A stretch of DNA of 64,000 nt, from contig NZ_CP067169.1 in the NCBI RefSeq assembly GCF_028553885.1, positions 2,065,501-2,129,500 on the forward strand, read 5' to 3'. This document shows positions 20,548-30,091 of this stretch, in pieces; position 1 is the stretch's first letter; every line of letters starts with the position of its first letter. The position numbers and the translations under genes were made by a program. This DNA comes from Paracoccus aestuarii (GTDB lineage: Bacteria; Pseudomonadota; Alphaproteobacteria; Rhodobacterales; Rhodobacteraceae). Under the pieces are notes generated by a model. It ran no database searches and was not told where the DNA came from. It worked only from the letters and a program-made list of their open reading frames with translations.

Positions 20548-21370
20548 ATGACAAGACGACCGCGCTGGAACCACCGCCCGGCATTCAAGGCGAAAGTGGC
20601 TATAGCCGCGATCAAGGGGGAAAAGACCATGATCGAGCTGGCGCAGGATTTCGACGTTTAGGGCCGACCACGGATGACCGAGGAGCTGAACGAGCTGGGC
20701 ATCCGCGTCGGCCAGCGCCGTGTGGGCCGTCTGATGCGCTAGAACGGCATCCAGGTCATTCGCAGCCGAAAGTTCAGGCGCACCACCGACAGCGATCACG
20801 CCTTCAACATCGCGCCCAATCTCCTGCAGCAGGATTTCACGGCGAGCGGGCCGAACCAGAAGGGGGCTGGTGACATCACCGTCGCCATTGTCGCTCGGAC
20901 CGATGGCGCAACAATGGCGACTCTGGACGCGCGAGGGGTGGGTTTATCTGGCCGTGATCATCGATCTCTTCTCAAGGTGGGTCGTGGGCTGGGCCATCAG
21001 CAACCGCATGAAGCAGGATCTGGCCTTGCGGGCCCTGAACATGGCGATCGCGATCCGAAGGCCACCACCAGGTTGCATTCATCACACGGATCGCGGGTCG
21101 CAATACTGCGCTCACGACTATCAGAAGCTGCTGCGCAAGCACGGGTTCAAGGTGTCGATGAGCGGGAAGGGCAACTGCTATGACAATTCTGCCGTCGAGA
21201 GCTTCTTCAAGTCGCTCAAGGCCGAACTCGTCTGGCGCCGCAACTGGCAAACCCGTCGCGAGGTCGAGATCGCCCTCTTCGAATACATCAACGGCTTCTA
21301 CAATCCGCGCCGGAAACACTCAGCCCTCGGCTGGAAATCACCCGTGGCCTTCGAACAAAGGGCCGCTTAA
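20548..21370 (+). pseudogene. IS3-family transposase remnant (orfA stub plus orfB)
   Basis: An orfA stub of 37 codons (MTRRPRWNHRPAFKAKVA) stops at a TAG at 20659 and then joins orfB sequence directly, so most of orfA and the start of orfB are deleted. The orfB part has RPRMTEELNELGIRVG, an internal TAG, a hairpin insertion at 20881-20921, and then an intact C-terminal part with IDLFSRWVVGWA, HHTDRGSQYCAHDY and GNCYDNSAVESFFKSLKAEL. These carry the DDE residues but the N-terminal portion is lost, so no working transposase is expected. Confidence 0.85.
20881..20921. repeat. Hairpin insertion within IS3-family orfB
   Basis: Eleven-base perfect arms GTCGCCATTGT (20881-20891) and ACAATGGCGAC (20911-20921) enclose a 19-base loop that contains the core CTCGGACCGATGGCG (20894-20908). 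It sits between codons for GAGDI and the following TLDARG/TREGW segment, which are nearly adjacent in the family. Confidence 0.78.
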
Positions 21371-21410
21371 CATGAGCGCCTGACCGGAACAGAGCCGGTG
21401 CAGGTCCAGT

Positions 21411-21738
21411 GTATGTCGACGAAAAGCGACGACGGTCGCCTCCTCGGCCTTGGTCAGGATCGTCGAGCGCGGTTCCTTTTGGCCCGGTCTTAAGATCCTC
21501 AACAGTCTGGCGCTTGCGCCACCTCGCAACCGTCTTGGGATTGATCCCGAGCTCCCGGCTCAGCGTCGCGAGCGAAGCTTGCGATCATTCGGGCGAGGCC
21601 CTCGGACCGATGGCGAGCCGGCCCTCATTATTGCAGCTCTGACGGCGTGCGGGCTCATGGCGCTCCCGTGACGAACTCGTCCCATAATGCTTCCTTCCAT
21701 TCCCGCGAAAGGATCGCACCATCAAACCGTGGGATCAA
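21411..21738 (-). pseudogene. Truncated second copy of the IS481-family element
   Basis: Closely similar to the 5' third of the intact IS481 element, including the terminal repeat up to TTTGATCCC and protein blocks MGRVRHGSA and GQKEPRSTILTKAEEATVVAFRRHT. It lacks the last bases of the terminus. At the other side it is cut by the end of the IS3 remnant at about 21411. A short insertion (21590-21624) interrupts it between HAVRAAI and the following helix-turn-helix. Dead fragment. Confidence 0.85.
21590..21624. repeat. Short insertion inside the IS481 fragment, sharing a core with 20881-20921
   Basis: About 35 bases, flanked on both sides by TCATT (21585-21589 and 21625-21629), absent from the intact IS481 copy. 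It contains CTCGGACCGATGGCG (21601-21615), identical to the loop core of the hairpin in the IS3 remnant. Flanking GC-rich arms are only partly complementary. Confidence 0.7.
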
Positions 21739-21838
21739 AAAGCGCAGCACGCTGCGAGTGGTGAAAGGAAGACGGCCTGACAGTTGATCGGCGTTGCAAA
21801 AACCTCCGGCGAAAAATGGCCCACCGAGGCCAGCGCCT

Positions 21839-22291
21839 TTATGAGGATTGTGACGCGCGGATCTCCATCTTGGCGGCGGTCTTTGTGCCGACATGCCAGA
21901 TACGTTTGTGCAGACTGATCATGTCATCAAAAATTGTTACTTGCAGACGGGGCGGACCGTACGTTTTCACCCTGAGGTTCGACACCGTGCGGTGTGCCTT
22001 GAGATAGGTCGCGTCGATCATGATCGTCTTGTGCTCGGCGCCCTCGGCGGCAAGGCCGACCATGATCCGGGCAAAAACCCCTTTATCGCTCCAGCGCTTC
22101 CAGCGGTTGTAGAGGGTTTTGGCCCGGCCGTATTCGTTTAGCGCGTCACACCACCGCAACCCGTTGCGATTGATAAAGATTGTGCCGCTCAGCACGCGCA
22201 GATCATCGACGAGCGGGCGGATATGGCTCTTGGGGAAGAACGGGCGAAAACGCGCCATCTGGGCGTCGCTCAGCCAGTAAAGTATACTCAT
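21839..22291 (-). pseudogene. IS5-family transposase, N-terminal part only
   Basis: About 110 residues of an IS5-family protein are intact: SILYWLSDAQMARFRPFFPKSH, then FINRNGLRWCDA, TLYNRWKRWSDKGVF and the first catalytic Asp block IMIDATYLKAHRT. After NLRVK, at about 21965, similarity ends and the remaining 45 codons look like unrelated sequence. The second Asp and the Glu of the catalytic triad are therefore missing. Confidence 0.8.
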
Positions 22292-22677
22292 CGATCAGGT
22301 ATCATAACGGTGGCCTGAATCATGCAAAAGGGCATAAAGTCAATGGGCCTGGAGCCTAGCAATGGCGGGTAAGCCTTTGCAGCGTGAAGGGGCGGTGCAG
22401 TCTGATCGCTGATGCGATTCGAACGGCTGCCAGCCAAGACTGATCGCCACACGGCCTGCGAATAGCTCAACTAACCAAAACCGCCAACGCTTGCGGAACG
22501 TCTCATGCAATCAAGGCATAGGGCGGGCATTCATCGCTATACGAGGTTAGAAATTACACCAAGGCGGCCCATATTCGACGTCTGCAGGTTAAGAACGAGG
22601 TCAGAAAAATGCAATGCCATAAAAACTAATATAATTTCCTGATTAGGCCTGAAATATTCCATAGTTTAAATAGGCAG
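22292..22677. other. Gene-free stretch at the edge of the IS region
   Basis: The first about 70 bases, including GGCCTGAATCATGC and a CTAG at about 22358, look like the terminal part of the adjacent IS5-type element. From about 22480 the sequence is visibly richer in A and T than the rest of the window. I see no open frame with protein-like composition, no tRNA other than the neighbouring tRNA-Glu, and no clear terminator. Confidence 0.5.
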
Positions 22678-22752
22678 TGGCAGCCCGTAGGGGAGTCGAA
22701 CCCCTCTTTTCAGGTTGAAAACCTGACGTCCTAACCGATAGACGAACGGGCC
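22678..22752 (-). tRNA. tRNA-Glu(TTC)
   Basis: A 75-base tRNA with encoded CCA. The acceptor arms GGCCCGT and ACGGGCT pair with one G-T at the end. The anticodon loop TTTTCAA gives anticodon TTC, and GGTTCGACTCC forms the T arm. It marks the right edge of the IS-rich region. Confidence 0.95.
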
Positions 22753-22864
22753 ACTTTCTGTCCGCTGCCAGTCTTCCCTGGCGGCGTGAGGGGTGTTTAG
22801 GCAAAGCCGCCGGGGGCTGCAACCCAAAAAATGCGACCCGGCGCAAAAAATTCGGCTGCTCCGA

Positions 22865-23794
22865 TCAGCCCCCGAAAAGGCCCGCGAAAACCAGCCATGC
22901 GGGCAGGGTCAGCGCCGCCAGGACCGTCTGCCAGGTGAAGATCGCGGCGTAGAAATCGGCGTCTCCGCCCATCTGCCGCGCCAGGATATAGCCCACCGGC
23001 GCGCCCGGTGCCGCCGTCGCCAGCAGGCCCGTGGCGATCTGCGCGCCCGGCAGGCCCAAGGCCAGCGCCGCCCCCAGAAACACCAGCGGACACAGCGCCA
23101 GCCGCAGCCAGACCCCCAGCCACAGCGCCGGGTCGCGCTGCCACAGGCGCGCGGGCTCGATCCCCGCGCCGACCGCCAGAAGGCCCACCGCCAGCGCGCC
23201 CTGCCCCAGCCAGTCCAAGGGCGACAGGACCCATGCGGCCAGCTCGACCCCCGACAGGTTCAGCGCCAGGCCCGCAAGGCAGGACAGGATCATCGGGTTG
23301 CGCCCGATCTCGGCCCCGATGCGCGCGCCCGCGCCGGTGGGGCGCGGCCCGTCCGACAGCAGGGTCAGCGCCACGATGGCCGTGATGTTGAAGGCCGGGA
23401 TCAGGAAGGCCAGCGCCACGGCCAGATCGCCGAGGCCCTGTGCGCCGAAGGCCTGCGCCGCCACCGCCAGGATCAGCAGCGAATTGAACCGCAGCGCGCC
23501 CTGGAACAGCGAGCTGCTGCGCGGCCCGCTCTGGCCGCGGCGCCGCGCCCAGATCAGCGCCACCGCGCCGGTCACCGCGAAGGCCAGCGCCATCGCCGCC
23601 AGATAGGGCCCGAGCCGCCCCAAGGACAGCTCGGACCGGTAGATCGAGGTCAGCAGGATCGCGGGGAACAGCACGCGATATCCCAGCTGTTCGATCCCCG
23701 GCCAGCTGGCGGCGGGAATCACCCCGCCCCGGCGGGCCAGGTGACCCAGCAGCACCAGCGCGATGACGGGAATGACAGAGAGGGCGGCGGTCAT
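22865..23794 (-). CDS. AEC-family transporter (auxin efflux carrier type)
   Basis: Inner-membrane carrier of 309 residues with about ten hydrophobic segments in two five-helix halves, beginning [20 protein letters not shown]. Motifs of the family include [11 protein letters not shown] (about 45-55) and [14 protein letters not shown] (about 108-121). Bacterial members move small organic acids such as malate or malonate; the substrate here is unknown. I chose the ATG at 23794 because earlier in-frame starts add a non-conserved stretch. It diverges from gatC across 76 bases. Confidence 0.85.
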   Translation of the reverse strand: MTAALSVIPVIALVLLGHLARRGGVIPAASWPGIEQLGYRVLFPAILLTSIYRSELSLGRLGPYLAAMALAFAVTGAVALIWARRRGQSGPRSSSLFQGALRFNSLLILAVAAQAFGAQGLGDLAVALAFLIPAFNITAIVALTLLSDGPRPTGAGARIGAEIGRNPMILSCLAGLALNLSGVELAAWVLSPLDWLGQGALAVGLLAVGAGIEPARLWQRDPALWLGVWLRLALCPLVFLGAALALGLPGAQIATGLLATAAPGAPVGYILARQMGGDADFYAAIFTWQTVLAALTLPAWLVFAGLFGG

Positions 23795-23870
23795 GGGGGC
23801 ACCTTCGGACCGGGCGTCTTGCGGCCTTTCGCGAGGGGTTGTAGACCCGCCGCCAAGGAAAGGAAATGCC

Positions 23871-24154
23871 ATGTCCATCACCGAGGATCAGGCCCGCAAG
23901 GTCGCCCATCTGGCGCGGATTGCGGTCGACGATGCCGCCCTGCCCGCCCTTGCCCGCGAACTCAGCGGCATTCTGGATTTCATGGAACAGCTGGCCGAGG
24001 TCGATGTCGAGGGCGTCGAGCCCATGACCGGCGTCACCCCCATGCGCCTGAAGCGGCGCGAGGACGCGGTGACCACGGGCGGCATGGCCGATCGCATCCT
24101 GTCCAACGCCCCCGACGCGCGCGAGGGCTTCTTTGCCGTGCCGAAGGTGGTGGA

Positions 24155-24158
<4 letters not shown>
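23871..24158 (+). CDS. gatC: Asp-tRNA(Asn)/Glu-tRNA(Gln) amidotransferase subunit C
   Basis: A 95-residue subunit that stabilises GatA in the GatCAB complex. It begins [21 protein letters not shown], typical for the family, and ends with the [14 protein letters not shown] tail. AAGGAAA lies just before the ATG. It is coupled to gatA by ATGA at 24155-24158. The GatB subunit is not next to it, which is common in alphaproteobacteria. Confidence 0.95.
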
Positions 24159-25639
<1,481 letters not shown>

Positions 25640-25668
25640 CCTTGCCCAAGCGGCATGCAGGAGGCGCG

Positions 25669-25929
25669 ATGCGCGGTTGGATGATCTTGGCGGCGCTGAC
25701 CGTCGCGGGCTGCGGCGAACATCGCGGCTGGAACCCGAACTATCAGTTCGGCAACGACCGCTACGGCCAGTATCTGGCCGCGCGCGAGGCGGCGCTGATC
25801 TCGGGCGAACGCCCGGCATCGACCATCGCCATCGCGCGCCCGATCCTGGCGCCCACCCCGGCGCGGATCGCGGGGCAGGATCCGGTGCCGGTCCCTGCGA
25901 CCATGGGTGTCCGCGTCGCGGCGCCCTGA
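25669..25929 (+). CDS. Small lipoprotein of unknown function
   Basis: An 86-residue protein with a lipoprotein signal: MRGWMILAALTVAGC, cysteine 15 being the lipidation site. The mature part is short, with GWNPNYQFGNDRYGQYLAAREAAL and a Pro/Ala-rich end that looks unstructured. I recognise no family beyond small Rhodobacterales lipoproteins near gatA. It ends five bases before the amidase start, so the two may be co-expressed. Confidence 0.65.
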   Translation: MRGWMILAALTVAGCGEHRGWNPNYQFGNDRYGQYLAAREAALISGERPASTIAIARPILAPTPARIAGQDPVPVPATMGVRVAAP

Positions 25930-25934
25930 CGGCG

Positions 25935-26615
25935 GTGTTTCCCAGCCCCAATCACGGCGACCGGCGCGGCCATGCGCCGTCGCTCGTCGTGCTGCACTTC
26001 ACCCAGATGCGCGACGCCGCCGCGGCCCGCGCGCGGCTCTGCGATCCCGCGGCCCAGGTCAGCGCCCATTGGCTGATCGCCGAGGATGGCACGACCGAAC
26101 AGCTGGTCTGCGAAACCCGCCGCGCCTGGCATGCGGGCGCGGGCCGCTGGCAGGGGCATGACGACATCAACAGCCGCTCGATCGGGATCGAGCTGGCCAA
26201 TCCCGGCGACCGCCCCTTCCCCGCCCCCCAGATGACCGCCCTGCGCCGCCTGCTGCGGGCGATCATGACCCGCTGGACGATCCCCCCGACCAACGTCATC
26301 GCCCATTCCGACATGGCGCCGGGCCGCAAGATCGACCCCGGCCCCCGCCTCGATTGGGAGGGCCTGTCCCGCGACGACCTGGCGCTCTTCGCCCGACCCG
26401 ACCCGTCCGACCCCGCACCGCCCCTGCCCGCCAGCCTCGACGCGCTCGGCTATCCCGACGACCCCGCGCGGCTGCAGGCCTTCCGGCTGCGCCACCGCCC
26501 TTGGGCCACCGGCCCCGAAACGGATGCCGACCGCCGCACCGCCGCCCGGCTTCTTCGTTGCGCAAATACCCCGGGGGGGTCGCGCCTGCGCGACGGGGGC
26601 GGAGCCCCCTCTTGA
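25935..26615 (+). CDS. N-acetylmuramoyl-L-alanine amidase, AmpD/AmiD type
   Basis: A zinc amidase of about 226 residues. Likely zinc ligands are His in VVLHFTQ (about 24), His in NVIAHSDM (about 120) and Asp in KIDPG (about 131), with the family segment SAHWLIAEDGT between. It would cut the amide between MurNAc and the peptide stem. The only in-frame usable start near the domain is GTG at 25935; no signal peptide is seen, which favours a cytosolic recycling role. The last about 20 residues are encoded by a GC-rich hairpin element that looks non-coding in origin. Confidence 0.8.
   Translation: MFPSPNHGDRRGHAPSLVVLHFTQMRDAAAARARLCDPAAQVSAHWLIAEDGTTEQLVCETRRAWHAGAGRWQGHDDINSRSIGIELANPGDRPFPAPQMTALRRLLRAIMTRWTIPPTNVIAHSDMAPGRKIDPGPRLDWEGLSRDDLALFARPDPSDPAPPLPASLDALGYPDDPARLQAFRLRHRPWATGPETDADRRTAARLLRCANTPGGSRLRDGGGAPS
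26579..26612. repeat. GC-rich hairpin element at the 3' end of the amidase gene
   Basis: Two adjacent hairpins: GTCGCG/CGCGAC with loop CCTG (26579-26594), then GGGGGC/GCCCCC with loop GGA (26595-26609) followed by TCTT. Elements of this look, preceded by an AAATACCCC-type stretch, are common between genes in Rhodobacterales (my recollection). Here it lies inside the reading frame and may also act as a terminator before rnpB. Confidence 0.55.
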
Positions 26616-26646
26616 CGCCCGGCCGCCGCACACGCATACGGACCAC

Positions 26647-27021
26647 GCGCGGAGGGCTGGATGACCACGGCGGGGCGACCCGTCGAGGAAAGTCCGGACT
26701 CCATGAGGCAATGGTGCCGGGTAACGCCCGGCGGGGGCGACCCCAGGGAAAGCGCCACAGAGAACAGACCGCCCATCCCCGGATGGGTAAGGGTGAAACG
26801 GTGGGGTAAGAGCCCACCGGGGGGCTGGCAACAGCGCCCGCATGGCAAGCCCCACCAGGAGCAATGCCGAATAGGGATCGCGCGCGGGTTCGCCCGCAGG
26901 GCCGCCTTGCCCCAGCAGATCCGGGTAGGCAGCTAGATCCGGCCGGTAACGGCCGGACCAGAGGAATGGTCATCCAGCCGCGTCAGCGGTGGACAAAATC
27001 CGGCTTACAGGCCCTCCGCGC
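26647..27021 (+). ncRNA. rnpB: RNase P RNA (class A)
   Basis: The catalytic RNA of RNase P, which trims tRNA 5' ends. The conserved 5' block GAGGAAAGTCCGGACTCC is at about 26688-26705. AGGGTGAAACGGTGGGGTAA and AGAGGAATGGTCATCC follow, and ACAAAATCCGGCTTACAGGC lies near the end. The terminal helix pairs GCGCGGAGGGC (26647-26657) with GCCCTCCGCGC (27011-27021), which sets the ends. It abuts the stop of the convergent phasin-like gene. Confidence 0.97.
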
Positions 27022-27022
27022 A

Positions 27023-27469
27023 TCACGACTTTCGCGACTTGGCCCGCGCCTCGGTGGCGGTGGCGATGGCATTGGCGGCCTCGCCCTGCATCTTCTGGGT
27101 AAAGGCGACCATCTGCGCGGCATAGGTCTCGGCCCAATCGGCAAAGGCATTGCCGCCCTTGCCGCCAGTCGCGGACAGGGCCTTGGCGCGCATTTCCTCG
27201 CCCTGCTTTTGCATCGTGGCGAACTGGTCCTCCCAGGCCTTCTGCATCTGCTGCCACTGGGCCTGCATCGCTTCGCCTGCACCCTCCATCTGGTCCATCA
27301 GGCGGGCGTTCACCTCCTGCTGCTGCTGCATGGCCTGGGCCTGCCACTGGCGGGCCTGCTCCATCGCCTTGTCCTGGCCCTCGGCCATGGCGGCCTGCCA
27401 TTCGGCCATCCGCTCCTGGAACTGGCGGGCATTGTTGGTCAGCATCTTCAGCATCTCGGGCAGTATCAT
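27023..27469 (-). CDS. Phasin-like coiled-coil protein
   Basis: A 148-residue protein rich in Gln, Met, Ala and Glu, with long heptad-like stretches such as EWQAAMAEGQDKAMEQARQW and a C-terminal helix EAANAIATATEARAKSRKS. No signal peptide or membrane helix. The composition and the ending resemble phasins, which coat polyhydroxyalkanoate granules, but I see no diagnostic motif, so this is tentative. The ATG at 27469 is preceded by GAGGAG. It sits alone between rnpB and the mltG terminator. Confidence 0.55.
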   Translation of the reverse strand: MILPEMLKMLTNNARQFQERMAEWQAAMAEGQDKAMEQARQWQAQAMQQQQEVNARLMDQMEGAGEAMQAQWQQMQKAWEDQFATMQKQGEEMRAKALSATGGKGGNAFADWAETYAAQMVAFTQKMQGEAANAIATATEARAKSRKS

Positions 27470-27500
27470 CACGGCTCCTCCGGGTGGGTCGGGGCCATGG

Positions 27501-27536
27501 GAAAGGCCCCCGGATGCAAGCCTGCGTCCGGGGGCC
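27501..27536 (-). terminator. Hairpin terminator after mltG
   Basis: Arms GGCCCCCGGATGCA (27505-27518) and TGCGTCCGGGGGCC (27523-27536) pair over 14 positions with one mismatch and a four-base loop. On the - strand the stem is followed by TTTC. It lies 22 bases after the mltG stop. Confidence 0.75.
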
Positions 27537-27557
27537 CCGTTTGTCAAACATGCCGCG

Positions 27558-28742
27558 TCAATCGGCGGTCTGGACCGGGCTGTCGCCGCGCAGGCCGCGC
27601 TCGCGTTCGATCTGGCGCCAGCGGGCGACGGCGGCATTGTGTTCGGCCAAGGTCCGGCTGAAGGCATGCCCCCCCGTCCCGTCCGCCACGAAATAGAGGT
27701 AATCCGTCTCGTCCGGGTTCAGCGCCGCGCGGATCGCGGCCCGGCCCGGATTGGCGATCGGCGTCGGCGGCAGCCCGTCGATGCGATAGGTGTTGTAGGG
27801 CGTGGTCGTGTCCAGCTCCGACCGCCGCAGGCCCCGGTCCAGGATCCCCTGGCCGTTCGTCACGCCATAGATCACCGTCGGGTCGGTCTGCAGCCGCATC
27901 CCCTGACGCAGCCGGTTCACGAAGACGCTGGCCACCTGCGGACGCTCGGCCGCCTGGCCGGTCTCCTTTTCCACGATCGAGGCCATGATCAGCGCCTCCT
28001 GCGGCGTCTCATAGGGCATGCCGAAGGGGCGCGCCTCCCATTCCTCGGCCAGGATGGCCGCTTGGCGGCTGGCCATCTGCGCCAGGATCGCATTGCGGTC
28101 GGCACCCTTGTTCAGCAGATAGGTGTCGGGGGCCAAGCTGCCCTCGGCGGGCAGCTCGGCCACCTCGCCGGTCAGGAAATCGGCGGCGCGCAGGGCCTCG
28201 ACCACCTGCCAGCTGGTGACGCCCTCGGCCATGATCAGCGACAGGCGCACATCGGCCTGGTCCTGGGCCTGGGCGATGGGTTCGGGCCTGTCCCCTTGGG
28301 CCGGGTTCCAGCGGGCCATCTCCTCGAAGGCGCCGGTCTCGGGGTTGGTGTCGCGCAGAAGGACGGTGTTCTCGCGCACGCCGACGCGATAGACGACCTC
28401 GGTCCCGCAGGTGGAAGGCCCGCCCGCCGTCACTGTCTGGACGATCTGTTCCATGCTGGCATGGGGCGGCATCAGAAAGCTGCCGAATTTCAGCTCGCGC
28501 GCCTTGTCCATGTAATCCGCGCCCGCGCGGAAGATATAGGCGTTCGAGATCACCCCCTGCGCCGCCAGCTGGTTGCTGACCGCGTTCAGGCTGGCCCCCG
28601 GCGCGATCTGGACGCATTGGGCGATGGCGCTCGGGCCCGGCCCGGTGAATTCCCGCTTGGCCCAAGCCACCGCCGCCGCCGCCCCGATCAGCAGCACGAT
28701 CGCCAGCGTCAGGAAGTTCGAGGCGATGTTGCGCCAGATCAT
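27558..28742 (-). CDS. mltG: Endolytic peptidoglycan transglycosylase
   Basis: YceG/MltG-type protein of 394 residues that cuts nascent glycan strands. One N-terminal membrane helix (about 9-28) anchors it in the inner membrane; the LytM-like region and the catalytic domain face the periplasm. The family block IVEKETGQ holds the probable catalytic Glu258, followed by RLRQGMRLQTDPTVIYG. Its start overlaps the fabF stop by ATGA (28739-28742), so the two are coupled; fabF-mltG is a frequent bacterial pair. Confidence 0.93.
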   Translation of the reverse strand: MIWRNIASNFLTLAIVLLIGAAAAVAWAKREFTGPGPSAIAQCVQIAPGASLNAVSNQLAAQGVISNAYIFRAGADYMDKARELKFGSFLMPPHASMEQIVQTVTAGGPSTCGTEVVYRVGVRENTVLLRDTNPETGAFEEMARWNPAQGDRPEPIAQAQDQADVRLSLIMAEGVTSWQVVEALRAADFLTGEVAELPAEGSLAPDTYLLNKGADRNAILAQMASRQAAILAEEWEARPFGMPYETPQEALIMASIVEKETGQAAERPQVASVFVNRLRQGMRLQTDPTVIYGVTNGQGILDRGLRRSELDTTTPYNTYRIDGLPPTPIANPGRAAIRAALNPDETDYLYFVADGTGGHAFSRTLAEHNAAVARWRQIERERGLRGDSPVQTAD

Positions 28743-30001
28743 CCCTCGACCCGTCCCAGCACCAGACTGGCATTGGTCCCGCCAAAGCCAAAGCTGTTGG
28801 ACAGCGCAATATCCACCTTGCGGCGCACCGCGGCATTGGCCGCCAGGTCCAGCTTGGGCGTCACGGCGGGGTTGTCCAGGTTGATTGTCGGCGGGCAGAT
28901 CTGGTCGCGGATCGCCAGCACGCAGAAGATCGCCTCGACCGCCCCTGCCGCGCCCAGCAGGTGACCGATGCTGGATTTCGTGGACGACATGACCGCCCCC
29001 GATGCCGCATCGCCCATGAGGCGCTCGACCGCGCCCAGCTCGATCGTGTCGGCCATGGTGCTGGTGCCATGCGCGTTGATATAATCGATCCGGTCCGGCG
29101 ACAGACCCGCCGAGCGCAGCGCCGCCTCCATCGCGCGGTATCCGCCATCGCCATCCTCCGACGGCGCGGTGATGTGATAGGCGTCGCCCGACATGCCGTA
29201 ACCCAGCACCTCGGCATAGATCCTGGCGCCGCGGGCCTTGGCGTGTTCATATTCCTCCAGCACGACGACGCCCGCGCCCTCGCCCATCACGAAGCCGTCC
29301 CGGTCCGCGTCATAGGGGCGGCTGGCCGATTGCGGATCGTCGCCCCGCTTGGTCGACAGCGCCTTGCAGGCGTTGAAGCCCGCGATGCCGATCTCGCTGA
29401 TCGGGCTTTCCGCGCCGCCCGCGATCATCACGTCGGCATCGCCATAGCGGATCATCCGCGAGGCGTCCCCGATGGCATGGGCCCCGGTCGAACAGGCGGT
29501 CACCACCGCATGGTTCGGCCCCTTGAACCCGTAACGGATCGAGACCTGACCCGAGATCAGGTTGATCAGCGCGCCGGGAATGAAGAAGGGCGACACGCGC
29601 TTCGGCCCCCGTTCCTTGATCAGCACGGCGGTGTCGGCGATGGATGACAGCCCGCCGATCCCCGACCCGATCATCACGCCGGTGCGCAGGCGGCTCTCCT
29701 CGTCCTCGGGCATCCAGCCCGCATCGGTGACCGCCTGATGCGCGGCGGCGATGCCATAGAGGATGAAGTCGTCCACCTTGCGGCGGTCCTTCGGCTCCAT
29801 CCAGTCATCGGGGTTGAAGGTGCCGTCGCTGCCATCGCCCAAGGGGATCTCGCAGGCGTATTTCGTCACCACGTCGGATGCGTCGAAACGGGTGATCGGA
29901 CCGGCGCCCGATTTGCCGGCCAGAAGCCGGTCCCAGGTGGCATCGACACCCGATGCCAGCGGCGTGACCATCCCAAGACCCGTGACAACAACCCTGCGCA
30001 T
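28739..30001 (-). CDS. fabF: 3-oxoacyl-ACP synthase II
   Basis: Elongating condensing enzyme of fatty acid synthesis, 420 residues. The catalytic triad is Cys170 (TACSTGAHA), His311 (NAHGTST) and His347 (SIGHLLGAAG), with Lys342 also conserved. I chose the ATG at 30001 (MRRVVVTGLG), which has AAGGAA upstream, over an earlier ATG six codons before. The acpP and fabG genes usually found upstream are not in this window, where a PfkB kinase gene is the next neighbour. Confidence 0.96.
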   Translation of the reverse strand: MRRVVVTGLGMVTPLASGVDATWDRLLAGKSGAGPITRFDASDVVTKYACEIPLGDGSDGTFNPDDWMEPKDRRKVDDFILYGIAAAHQAVTDAGWMPEDEESRLRTGVMIGSGIGGLSSIADTAVLIKERGPKRVSPFFIPGALINLISGQVSIRYGFKGPNHAVVTACSTGAHAIGDASRMIRYGDADVMIAGGAESPISEIGIAGFNACKALSTKRGDDPQSASRPYDADRDGFVMGEGAGVVVLEEYEHAKARGARIYAEVLGYGMSGDAYHITAPSEDGDGGYRAMEAALRSAGLSPDRIDYINAHGTSTMADTIELGAVERLMGDAASGAVMSSTKSSIGHLLGAAGAVEAIFCVLAIRDQICPPTINLDNPAVTPKLDLAANAAVRRKVDIALSNSFGFGGTNASLVLGRVEG

Positions 30002-30091
30002 CGGCAATTCCTTCAGCATTTCGCGATTTCAGACCTGATACACGCGGCCCCCGCCTCGCGCAACGCCACGAAATCGCGACCGGCCCGGCCG

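Noticed and set aside
20391-20799. Minus-strand frames in the IS3 relic considered as a small gene
   Set aside because: They are antisense to recognisable orfA and orfB fragments and have no protein-like features.
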